From an uncultured Muribaculaceae bacterium (GTDB lineage Bacteria; Bacteroidota; Bacteroidia; Bacteroidales; Muribaculaceae), in assembly GCA_958436175.1 (NCBI GenBank), contig CAUBJF010000007.1, positions 1-64,000 of the forward strand: DNA of 64,000 nucleotides. The letters run 5' to 3'. The stretch's first letter is position 1. Every line of letters starts with the position of its first letter. The notes under the pieces are model-generated. The model ran no database searches. It worked only from the letters and a program-made list of their open reading frames with translations, and was not told the DNA's origin. The position numbers and the translations under genes were made by a program. This document shows positions 1-8,023 of the stretch, in pieces.

Positions 1-1
1 T

Positions 2-382
2 AATAAAAAACAATATAAATCTAAAGAACCGTTTTGTAAAAAATATCTTGACGGTTTAGAGGAACCTTTGTCGATACTGATGAGAGACAGGAAGGAGTTT
101 CTTGACTTCTACCACCAGATATTTAAAAAACTTGTACTATGGTCGCCCCTTGAATATAACGAAGCCGGTTACTGTATAATCCCTGCCGGGCATTTGAGCC
201 TGTATATAAGGTACGGCTACAATAACGGCATTTGTGTGGTAAACCGTTTTAAGGACGGAGAATTGAGACGGAGACGCCTTTATACCGACGGATGTATCAT
301 GCGCAAGATAAAGCCGGAAATGACATTCCTTGAACTATTATATAACCTTGTTCATAGAGTATATTACTTACGACAACTTTGA
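2..382 (+). CDS. Hypothetical protein, 5' end outside the window
   Basis: The reading frame is open from base 2 to the stop at 382, so the start codon lies left of the window. Internal starts (TTG at 68, ATG at 80) exist, but the upstream codons read as normal coding sequence. The visible 126 residues are rich in basic and aromatic residues, with no signal peptide or membrane segment. I do not recognise the family. It ends inside the truncated integrase on the other strand, so it probably belongs to the mobile-element debris of the island. Confidence 0.5.
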   Translation, partial: NKKQYKSKEPFCKKYLDGLEEPLSILMRDRKEFLDFYHQIFKKLVLWSPLEYNEAGYCIIPAGHLSLYIRYGYNNGICVVNRFKDGELRRRRLYTDGCIMRKIKPEMTFLELLYNLVHRVYYLRQL

Positions 383-801
383 CGGTGTCCTGAGCGATGA
401 ATATAGAGGTTGGTTGTAACAAAGTCGGAGAAGTCGATACCCTTGTCGTCACGTGTGACAGGCAGGCCGTCAAGGAAAGCGCGGACAATCTCGACAGTTA
501 TCTGATTCGGATGTTTCACACACCATTCCGCGATCCGGGCATCCATTTCGTCCAGTTGCTTGGCGAGACGGTTATTGACATTCCGGTAATCCTGTCCGTA
601 ACTTGCACGGACACCACCACGCCCCTTGTTCTCATTCGGGTTCCAGTCTTTCTCCTTTACTGTCAGACCGGTTGAGCGCCGTACAGCGACAGACTTTGCC
701 GCATACTCAATCTGCACCGACAAAGGCTTGTCGGCTTTGCTTTTACTTGTTTTATATAATCTTAAATGACCTGTAGGGTAAGGTCGCGATAATTTTCCCA
801 T
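364..801 (-). pseudogene. Truncated tyrosine recombinase (N-terminal arm-binding part)
   Basis: The first ~130 residues match the N-terminal half of Bacteroidetes integrases. A short basic beta-stranded arm-DNA-binding region contains RRSTGLTVKEKDWNP, and the start of the SAM-like core-binding domain contains ITVEIVRAFLDG. After about residue 130 the similarity stops and an unrelated tail runs to a stop. The catalytic domain with the R-H-R-Y residues (family length about 400) is absent. It is a decayed integrase and cannot catalyse recombination. It marks the left island as a former integrative element. Confidence 0.7.
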
Positions 802-979
802 ACCAATTATATCAGCTGACAGCTAAAAGTTTATCCTAAAGCTATCGGCCTGTTCGGATCTTATAAGGCGAAGATATAGTAAAAATATGATATGGGGCCC
901 TTGATTTCGCTAAATATCAAGGGAATACTTGTCAAATTTCTCTAATATATCCATCGTAAATGAACAGATTTGTTCATTC

Positions 980-1309
980 TCAATGGATAAAGAAGGCCGA
1001 GATTGATAGTTTGAGGCTACTCTGAGCAGAAAGAGGTGACTTGTGAAAGTAAGTATGAGAGTTCGTAAAAGTCATGTCAGAGTTCCGTTTAAGAACTATG
1101 TCGACAGTGTCTGAGACTTGGAGTTTAGGACGCATACTGTTGGCTTTCAATTCAATATAATAATTGATATTGTAATACTCCCCCTCCGCGATTTCCGGTA
1201 AAATGTCGATGGTTATACGACAGTTTATCGGTTGGTGCCAATACTCCTTTTTGTTTATGTCGTTAGTTTTACGCCAGTTAATTTTGCCGTAAAATGCGGT
1301 AAAATGCAA
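980..1309 (-). CDS. Hypothetical protein (109 aa)
   Basis: An open frame between the integrase remnant and the hairpin at 1317-1350. It has no signal peptide, membrane helix or recognised motif. The middle (GEYYNINYYIELKANSMRP) could form beta strands. It lies in mobile-element debris and may itself be a fragment. The coding call is weak. Confidence 0.3.
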   Translation of the reverse strand: MHFTAFYGKINWRKTNDINKKEYWHQPINCRITIDILPEIAEGEYYNINYYIELKANSMRPKLQVSDTVDIVLKRNSDMTFTNSHTYFHKSPLSAQSSLKLSISAFFIH

Positions 1310-1316
1310 GAAAAAA

Positions 1317-1350
1317 GAGTTGAACTATCGCAAACCGCGACGCTCAACTC
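1317..1350 (-). terminator. Intrinsic terminator, reverse strand
   Basis: Arms GAGTTGA (1317-1323) and TCAACTC (1344-1350), with an inner TCGC/GCGA pairing, form a hairpin. It is followed on the reverse strand by a run of six T. It lies about 35 bases downstream of the leftmost copy of the DUF2795 3' end, the same relative place as the terminator of the intact gene, although the stem sequence differs. Confidence 0.6.
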
Positions 1351-1385
1351 ATTGATATTCATTAGTCTAGCCCTCTTAACGAGGC

Positions 1386-1560
1386 TCAATATTCATCCTC
1401 GTTGAAGAATGGTTTGAATACTTATTATCAGAGTATTATATAATTATTGTCAGGAATAGACAAGTGTATTTTGCACTAAAAATCCATGAAATGCGATGGC
1501 ATTTTAACCTCATCTTTGCTGATTTGGAGCAAGATGAAGAAATCCTCCATGCATTTAATG
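1386..1560. repeat. Unit-boundary repeat R1 (DUF2795 3' end plus leader)
   Basis: On the reverse strand, 1386-1409 encodes FFNEDEY and a stop, the 3' end of a DUF2795 gene, with stop codons immediately upstream. The next ~150 bases match 9700-9850 closely. The block around AGACAAGTGTATTTTG and the following stretch differs at only a few positions. On the reverse strand it also contains a shared peptide end, KMPSHFMDF and stop. The remainder of 1310-1750 shows no convincing gene. Confidence 0.75.
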
Positions 1561-1766
1561 AAGAAGAATAGTAATACTATCCATAGTATTTTTGCCGAGG
1601 TAGTATTTCTTTGTCTAAGTATAATTAGACAAATATTCTTATTGCCATATAATATAGCTAAATTTGCGTAGATATAGGTTGACATACAAATTGTAGATAA
1701 CGATTTTTTGAAAGTCCATGCAGTCTTTTGATATTGCGACCATCTATTAAGATGGTTTTTGAATCA

Positions 1767-3308
1767 ATGGATAAAAGACATCTTATACAACGCTGTCAGT
1801 CGGGAGATAGAGAAGCCTTCGGGATTCTTTATCAGACTTATCTTACCCCCATGTATGAGATTGTGGCGTATTATGTCCATGATCACGATGCTGTATTGGA
1901 TATTCTGCACGATGGCTTCCTTATTGCATTTGCCTCAATAGGCTCTTTGAAAAACGCCGAGAAGGTAGAGGCTTGGCTTACCTCTATAATGAAAAATCTT
2001 GCTCTCCAATATCTTAAAGAGGAATCAAATCATATCTTTGTCCCATTGTCAGATGTTTCAATCGCCACAGAAACCGACGAGGACAATATAAGGAACACGG
2101 AATTGACGTGGGAAGAGATAGACAGCATCATAGACAGACTTCCTGAGGGCTACGGCAAAGTCTTTCGGCTTGCAGTGCTTGACGGACTTTCGCATAAAGA
2201 AATTGCCGCTCTGCTTGGCATTGCTCCCCACTCTTCATCTTCGCAACTTACGCACGCAAAGGCAATGCTGCGACGTATGATCACTCAATATCGTATGGAG
2301 ATGGGTATCCTCTCAATTATAGGATTTATATTGCTTGTCTGGGACTGGGCTATCAATCGTAGAGAAGAAACACTATCAACACCGATTATAAGCTACAAAG
2401 CTGATAAAGAAACGCCCGCAGTCACCGACTCAATTGCTGATAAGAATTCAGCGGTTGACAGTATCGTGCCAAGTACAAAAATGATTTATAAAGTAGTAGA
2501 ACATTCTGAAATACAACAAAATATAGCAGAGGCGGCTATCCCTGTCGATAGTATGCCGACTGTTAAGAATGACAGTATTGCAAACGACACCGTAAGAGTA
2601 TTTCAAAATATCATAAATCGAGAAGAACTTATTGCACAAGAGGATTTCCCAAATACCCAACATGCCGAAAACCCAAATTGGTCTTTGGCATTGGCATACT
2701 CCGGCAGCATTGAACAAAATGATTTAAACCAATACCGGATACCTAATCCCGATGTGCCTGATGTGGAAGGTCCCTCCGGAGAAATCGACGTTACAGAGAA
2801 AACACGTCATTATATGCCGCTGGTAATAGGACTGTCTCTCAACAAATCGCTTTCATCACGTTGGAGCATAGAAACCGGCCTGCGTTACACATTCTTGCGG
2901 TCAGACTTCCTTTCGGAAAGCGAACTGATGCACAAAGAAACAATCCAGCGCATACATTACATAGGCGTTCCGTTAAAACTCAACTATCGAATATTAACAT
3001 ACAACGGGTTCTCGCTGTATGGTCAAGGTGGCGGCGCGTTGGATATTCCTGTTTATGGCACACAATCAATTTTGGAATATTCTCCGAAATTAGGAACCAC
3101 GAATAAGGATTTTCTCCATATTAAAGCTCCCTTGCAGTGGTCAGTAGAGGGAGGACTTGGCATCCAGTACCATTTCACGCCGTCATTAAGCATATACGCT
3201 GAACCATCGTTCCGATATTATTTCAACACCGGCTCTGATGTCAAGACAATCCGTCAGGAAAAACCGTTTGAGTTCACGATACCTATCGGATTGAGATTCA
3301 CATGGTGA
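1767..3308 (+). CDS. ECF sigma factor fused to an outer-membrane beta-barrel
   Basis: One continuous frame. ATG 1767 gives the usual ECF start (MDKRHLIQRC); ATG 1752 and TTG 1728 are alternatives. Numbering from TTG 1728, residues 15-95 are sigma region 2 and 128-185 are region 4, with helix-turn-helix GLSHKEIAALLGIAP. Residues 193-209 form a single hydrophobic helix (ILSIIGFILLVW). Residues 210-315 form a polar Asp/Ser/Thr-rich linker, and 316-526 a PorT-like beta-barrel of alternating strands ending in the aromatic signature FTW. The predicted polypeptide therefore has its sigma domain in the cytoplasm, crosses the inner membrane, spans the periplasm and inserts in the outer membrane. ECF sigma factors normally end after region 4 at about 180 residues. 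Dual-membrane-spanning anti-sigma factors with a similar layout are known in Bacteroides; here the sigma factor itself occupies the cytoplasmic end. The gene leads a same-strand cluster. Confidence 0.85.
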   Translation: MDKRHLIQRCQSGDREAFGILYQTYLTPMYEIVAYYVHDHDAVLDILHDGFLIAFASIGSLKNAEKVEAWLTSIMKNLALQYLKEESNHIFVPLSDVSIATETDEDNIRNTELTWEEIDSIIDRLPEGYGKVFRLAVLDGLSHKEIAALLGIAPHSSSSQLTHAKAMLRRMITQYRMEMGILSIIGFILLVWDWAINRREETLSTPIISYKADKETPAVTDSIADKNSAVDSIVPSTKMIYKVVEHSEIQQNIAEAAIPVDSMPTVKNDSIANDTVRVFQNIINREELIAQEDFPNTQHAENPNWSLALAYSGSIEQNDLNQYRIPNPDVPDVEGPSGEIDVTEKTRHYMPLVIGLSLNKSLSSRWSIETGLRYTFLRSDFLSESELMHKETIQRIHYIGVPLKLNYRILTYNGFSLYGQGGGALDIPVYGTQSILEYSPKLGTTNKDFLHIKAPLQWSVEGGLGIQYHFTPSLSIYAEPSFRYYFNTGSDVKTIRQEKPFEFTIPIGLRFTW

Positions 3309-3342
3309 TTGATATAAGTTGCTTCAGTATGCAGTCTTTTGC

Positions 3343-3373
3343 CGGTGATTTCATCTATACGGTGAAATTACCG
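3343..3373 (+). promoter_or_regulatory. Hairpin just before the radical SAM gene
   Basis: CGGTGATTTCA (3343-3353) pairs with TGAAATTACCG (3363-3373) over 11 bases, with one G-U position and a 9-base loop. It ends 11 bases before the start at 3385 and has no T-run. It is more likely a translational or processing element than a terminator. Confidence 0.4.
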
Positions 3374-3384
3374 ACACAAAAGGC

Positions 3385-4452
3385 ATGTATCAAATATCAG
3401 ACTACCTACGTAACGGAGTGCTTTTCATTCGGAATATTCTATTTCCGAAGAGCAAGAAGCTGGCGCAGCTTATGATCTACGCCACCAACCGCTGCCAGTC
3501 GCGCTGCCGACACTGCTCGATATGGCAAAAACCACATGACACGCTTTCCAAAGATGAAATCGTGTCGTTGATGTCAAGTCGTTGCATAAACCGCAATACG
3601 ACAGTAGGACTTGAGGGTGGCGAGTTCGTGCTGCATCCACAGGCCGATGAGATAATGGAGTGGTTTCAGGCGAATCATCCCAATTACACGCTGCTCTCAA
3701 ACTGCCTCCTGCCGCAAAAGGTGATAGACCTAACAAGACGTTATCGCCCCAGACATCTGTATCTGTCGCTTGACGGTGACCGTAACACATACAAAAATAT
3801 GCGTGGCGTTGACGGCTACGACAAAGTGATAAGAGTCATCGAAGAACTGAAAGATGAAATCCCCATATCGCTTATGTTCTGCCTCTCGCCGTTCAATAGT
3901 TTCAAGGATATGGAATATACCATTGAAGTTGCGAAACGCTATGGAATTGACATACGCATAGGCATATACGGCACAATGGCATATTTTGATACGAAAGCCG
4001 AAATGTTGAAAGCGCAGGGTGAGGAATATATTTCACAAATCCCTGCCAACATACATGACACACAGGAGAACTATGATTTTGTGGCTCTTTACGATCAGTG
4101 GCGCAATGGAAATCTGCGCCTGCGCTGCCATTCAATCACCAACTCGCTTGTAATCCATCCTGACGGCAATGTGCCTGTCTGCCAGAACCTTGATGTCACA
4201 CTCGGCAATATCAGGAATAAATCTCTTGACGAGATTATTAACTCGGCTGAAAGCATTGCAACACAATGTCGCCACTCAAAAGAATGTAACGGGTGCTGGA
4301 TAAATTTTCATCGTAAATATGACATAATACTGCTCCGTAATCTGGAGAAGGTCTTACCCAAGAAGATTATAGAAATGTTATACGGAGAATACCGCTGGTG
4401 TGCTGACAGCCGCCTGACTTATCGAAAATATCTAAAAACAATAAAGAAATGA
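3385..4452 (+). CDS. Radical SAM protein with SPASM-like C-terminus
   Basis: The CX3CX2C cluster motif is at residues 37-44 (CQSRCRHC) and would bind a [4Fe-4S] cluster that cleaves S-adenosylmethionine. GLEGGEF lies in the usual second-strand position, and LSLDG and later strands complete the radical SAM barrel. Residues ~245-310 carry further cysteines (RCHS, VPVCQN, TQCRHSKECNGCW) around a PDGNV turn, typical of a SPASM or twitch auxiliary-cluster domain. Such enzymes often modify peptides or sugars; the substrate here is unknown. The gene follows the sigma-barrel gene by 76 bases and overlaps the next gene by 4 bases (ATGA). Confidence 0.85.
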   Translation: MYQISDYLRNGVLFIRNILFPKSKKLAQLMIYATNRCQSRCRHCSIWQKPHDTLSKDEIVSLMSSRCINRNTTVGLEGGEFVLHPQADEIMEWFQANHPNYTLLSNCLLPQKVIDLTRRYRPRHLYLSLDGDRNTYKNMRGVDGYDKVIRVIEELKDEIPISLMFCLSPFNSFKDMEYTIEVAKRYGIDIRIGIYGTMAYFDTKAEMLKAQGEEYISQIPANIHDTQENYDFVALYDQWRNGNLRLRCHSITNSLVIHPDGNVPVCQNLDVTLGNIRNKSLDEIINSAESIATQCRHSKECNGCWINFHRKYDIILLRNLEKVLPKKIIEMLYGEYRWCADSRLTYRKYLKTIKK

Positions 4453-5486
4453 AAGGATTCATAGACAGCGGTATACAACGCTGGCGGTCAGTCCGTAACA
4501 GAGAAATGCTGCAATCGCCATATTCAGCAATGTACGCGTTTGTAGGTGTGGGCAGTCATGCCTTGCAGAACCTTTACCCGGTGTTGCAGTATCTCGGAAT
4601 AACGCTGAAATACATCTGCTGTAAGACCCCTGACAAACAGGCATTGATTGAACGCCGTTTCGGGGTGACGGCAACTACATCATTGGATATCATACTGAAT
4701 GACCCCGAAGTGAAGGGTGTCTTTGTCTGCACATCGCCACAATCACACTATGATATATGTGTCCGCGTGATTGAATCCGGCAAATATCTGTTTGTGGAGA
4801 AACCTCCATGTCAGACGCTCGATCAGCTTGAATTATTGACCGCCGCTGACAAAAGACAAATAGTTATGACCGGTATGCAGAAGCGATACTCTCCATTAGT
4901 ACGGGAACTGAAGAAACGGCTGTCGAAAAACGAGCCAATAAGCTATACATTATCATATCACACAGGAGCATATCCCGAAGGAAACCCTTATACGGACTTG
5001 TTTATTCATCCGGTTGATCTGGCATTATGTCTATTCGGTAATGCTGAATTAAGGTCTGTCCAACGGATTGACAGGCACGGCACAACGACTGTTCAGGCAT
5101 TACTTTCTCACGGAGTCGCCAAAGGCTTTATTGAATTATCCACCGCATATTCATGGACTGATCCAAAAGAAACGCTCCATGTCAACACTCCGGCCGGGAA
5201 ATATCACCTTGAACAGATGGAGCGACTATGCCATTACCCGCATCCGAAAAGGATTGCAGGAATGCCGCTGGAGAAACTGGGTCTCTTTATGAATACCGAA
5301 CAGACACTTATTGAGAGGAATAACTTCAACCCACTTCTTGCCAACAACCAGCTATATACGCAAGGTTTTTTGTCAGAAATCAAGGCATTTGCGGACATGG
5401 TGGAACATTCGGGCGAGAATTTATCACCATTGTCAAGTATGCTTACAACATACCAGTTACTTTCATTGCTAAAACAACGTTTATGA
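4449..5486 (+). CDS. Gfo/Idh/MocA family oxidoreductase
   Basis: An NAD(P)-dependent dehydrogenase of the Gfo/Idh/MocA fold. The N-terminal Rossmann region has a glycine-rich loop (FVGVGSHAL, residues 31-39). TSPQSHYD is at 95-102 and the family EKP motif at 117-119. A C-terminal alpha/beta domain contains HPVDLALCLFG, whose H-x2-D may serve as the proton-transfer pair. The family acts on sugars, inositols or related alcohols. About 20 extra residues precede the nucleotide-binding fold. Both neighbours overlap by 4 bases, so translation is probably coupled with the radical SAM enzyme and the CotH gene, which suggests one pathway. Confidence 0.85.
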   Translation: MKGFIDSGIQRWRSVRNREMLQSPYSAMYAFVGVGSHALQNLYPVLQYLGITLKYICCKTPDKQALIERRFGVTATTSLDIILNDPEVKGVFVCTSPQSHYDICVRVIESGKYLFVEKPPCQTLDQLELLTAADKRQIVMTGMQKRYSPLVRELKKRLSKNEPISYTLSYHTGAYPEGNPYTDLFIHPVDLALCLFGNAELRSVQRIDRHGTTTVQALLSHGVAKGFIELSTAYSWTDPKETLHVNTPAGKYHLEQMERLCHYPHPKRIAGMPLEKLGLFMNTEQTLIERNNFNPLLANNQLYTQGFLSEIKAFADMVEHSGENLSPLSSMLTTYQLLSLLKQRL

Positions 5487-6893
5487 CAAATCTTGTAAAA
5501 GTAATGGGCTGCTTTTTAGTCGCATTGACGCTCTTTTCGTGTACGGACGAAATAGACGCGGTAAATCCGCTCGCTTCATCTCCAATATCTATATCCGGTA
5601 CTTTGCCTGTGCTGTATATAGAAACCGAAGGGCGCAGTCCTATCGTGTCTAAGGAGGTATATCTGAATGCCACTTACCGGCTTGACCCGATGGGAGTGGA
5701 AGGTATCGAAGCTCTTGGCACGGAGGCTGAGCCATTGCCTATGCAGATACGTGGCAGAGGTCATTCTTCCTGGAAAGGGCCGAAGAAACCTTACAAAATC
5801 AAGCTCGCTAAAAAGACCGCCATGATGGGTATGCCCCAAAACAAACACTGGGCGTTGCTGAAACCTACCGAAAACACTGTCGCAGGATTATAACTGGGGA
5901 AACTTATGGGAATGGACCCCGAGTTTCCGACCGGTCGAAGTCGTATTGAACGGCGACTATATCGGTCTATATTTTCTTACCGAAACCATACGGATTGACG
6001 AAAACAGGGTAAATATCCATGAACAGCAGGATAAGGAAACAAAACCCGACTTAAAAAAAGGGGGCTGGCTTGTAGAGGTTGACAACTATCATGATGAAAA
6101 TCAGATTACAATTCCTGAAAACAACAGATGGAACCTTACACTGCGCTATCATTCGCCGAAATATTTGTCTGATGCTCAATTGGAGTGGCTTACCAACGAG
6201 TTTAAGACAATTAACGCAGCAATCTATTCTAACGACAAAACCTCAACGGAATGGAAGAAATACATAAATGAGGAAAGCATAGCCAAGTTTTTTATCCTGC
6301 AGGAAGTCATGGATAACCCCGACGGCTTTCACGGCAGTTTCTATCTTCATAAGGACTTGTCTAAAAATGCCAGATGGGTTGCCGGTCCGATATGGGATTT
6401 AGTATGCTACAACCGCGAAAAGACTGACTACACATTCCGTATGAAAGTCCATTATGGAATTACTCCGCACTGGATTGGAGAGATAATCCAATATGACAGT
6501 TTCTGCCAATCGGTAAGATCGGTTTGGGAGGATGTTTATACTGATATACTTTCCGAAATATACACCTATATAAATGCAATGGTCTTACCTCTTGCCGAGG
6601 CTTGGAAAAAAGATTGCGAAAGATGGAATGAAGATCCGGCACAGACAGCGCAACTCAGGGCAGACAGAATAAAGAACGCTTTAAGACGCAATATCGAGTG
6701 GTTCAACAATCATCTACCCATAAGCGAATATGCCTGAATCCCATCTGTTCAAGGAGTCCAAACCAAAACACCGATAGAGGTATTCAACCTTCAAGGGTTC
6801 CATGTCGGGAAATATGAAACCGAAGCTGACGCAATCTCTAATCTGAAACAAGGAGTCTATATTATTAATCATAAAAAGGTAATAATCATGTAA
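5483..6893 (+). pseudogene. Disrupted CotH-family protein
   Basis: CotH-like proteins are kinase-fold surface or spore-coat proteins. Segment 1 (from 5483) has a lipoprotein signal (LTLFSC) and the CotH start IRGRGHSSWKGPKKPYKIKL. TAA at 5891-5893 stops it, yet the same frame then continues with LGKLMGMDPEF. The frame shifts near 5925 and resumes with RPVEVVLNGDYIGLYFLTE and the CotH core (to 6734). TGA at 6735-6737 is followed in frame by a further 51 residues (IEVFNLQG, LKQGVYII) to TAA 6891. That tail resembles a type IX secretion type-A sorting domain. Three independent lesions make a functional product unlikely. The intact ancestor would have been about 470 residues. It overlaps the oxidoreductase gene by 4 bases. 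Confidence 0.8.
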
Positions 6894-6894
6894 T

Positions 6895-7389
6895 ATGAAA
6901 CCGTTAATAATTCAACTCATAGCTATAACATTGGCCCCTATTGTATCAAGTTCTTGCTCAAGCATGGAGGATACAGTTATTCAAAATCCTTATATTTCAA
7001 ATCTCGAAAATACCGGTTGTATATCACACTGGGATACCGACAACGCTGAGAGTCGTAGTGAGGTCACTAAAGGTTCGTTTGAAATGTTATTTGAGGGGCA
7101 GGTCACTAAATGCAAATTCACATCACTTGTGTATCCATGTGATTATGAGCAAGTGAATGTCAAAGTCACATATACCGATGGGACAATGACGATAGTTGAG
7201 TATCCATCCTCAGATATAGCAGATTGTCGTTGCAATATAGACGCATCTTTTACCATTGAAAATATGCCTCAATATGATTTCACTTTGAAAATATATCATG
7301 GCGACACAGAAGGCAATTATGATAATACGACTCCAAAGTATGAAGGGAGAATAAATTCGGCAGAAGGCAAAGTAATGATACCGTACTAA
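6895..7389 (+). CDS. Hypothetical lipoprotein
   Basis: 164 residues with an N-terminal signal and lipobox (VSSSC, Cys ~21), so probably lipid-anchored in the periplasm or on the surface. The mature part is polar with beta-strand-like segments and several cysteines. No family is recognised. It starts 2 bases after the remnant CotH reading frame ends and is probably the last gene of the sigma-barrel cluster. Confidence 0.6.
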   Translation: MKPLIIQLIAITLAPIVSSSCSSMEDTVIQNPYISNLENTGCISHWDTDNAESRSEVTKGSFEMLFEGQVTKCKFTSLVYPCDYEQVNVKVTYTDGTMTIVEYPSSDIADCRCNIDASFTIENMPQYDFTLKIYHGDTEGNYDNTTPKYEGRINSAEGKVMIPY

Positions 7390-7454
7390 TCAATTTGAGA
7401 ACGCAATAAGATCCCTCAAAATATCAGATGCTCTTAAACAGTCCATAGTATCAT

Positions 7455-7930
7455 CTAACGTCTTCCGCCCACTCCTCGTCTCGGCTGTGATTGTTTCAGC
7501 ATCTTGTGGGCTTGCATCATGCAGCAGTAGGCAAAACGGCGGTCGTCTTCATCCAGATTGCGACCCCAGGGCAAGTCGGAAGATGTGCCACCGCCTCCGC
7601 ATGACTGGGCGAATTGGGTTGCGCCATCGAGATAGCCAAGGAATAGATACATTGCGCACTTTAGAATCTCGTTTGGCTGCTATGCGATAGCTGTCAGAAA
7701 TTCTCCGTCAATCCCGGCTTTATGTGCCGGTGGCATAGATTCAATCATAGTGCGCACATCGACAACCATCCTGGCAAGGACGGCATCGGTCAGCCTCATG
7801 CGTATCTGCTCCTGATTCTTTTCCGTGAACTCGTGGAAATTCTTTTGCGCCGAGTCTCGCTTCTATCTTACGGTCAGCAACTCATTTTGAAGATCAGCGA
7901 GTTGTTGGTCTGCTAAGAGTTCCTCTATTA
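7455..7930 (-). pseudogene. Mobilization-protein C-terminal fragment, copy A
   Basis: The reverse strand encodes FHEFTEKNQEQIRMRL, then VLARMVVDVRTMIESMP and GEFLTAIA. An in-frame TAG follows near 7688, then KCAMYLFLGYLDGATQFAQS, a Gly-rich hinge and SSDLPWGR through to HKMLKQSQ. A second lesion lies further upstream, where the frame breaks near 7870. The sequence resembles the C-terminal end of a large relaxase or mobilization protein of Bacteroidales elements; that assignment is from memory and tentative. It is the longest of three related fragments in the island. Confidence 0.5.
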
Positions 7931-7950
7931 GTAAAACATTTGCCTTTCTT

Positions 7951-8018
7951 TTTACACATGAGGGGCAATGTGTAAAGAAATCGCGATTTATTTTACATGT
8001 TAGAGGCAACGTGTAAAA
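7951..8018. repeat. Two tandem TTTACAC palindromes
   Basis: TTTACACAT (7951-7959) pairs with ATGTGTAAA (7968-7976). TTTTACATGTT (7991-8001) pairs with AACGTGTAAAA (8008-8018). Spacers are GC-richer and nearly the same (GAGGGGCA and AGAGGC). A further half copy (TTTACACAT) overlaps the 3' end of the fic gene. They could be operators or weak hairpin terminators; there is no T-run. Confidence 0.5.
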
Positions 8019-8023
8019 TATCT

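Noticed and set aside
1486..1671. 61-residue forward ORF in R1
   Set aside because: It shares its first residues (MKCDGIL) with a 51-codon frame in R2 but diverges quickly; the similarity follows the DNA repeat and the reverse strand also reads as a peptide end, so coding is not supported.
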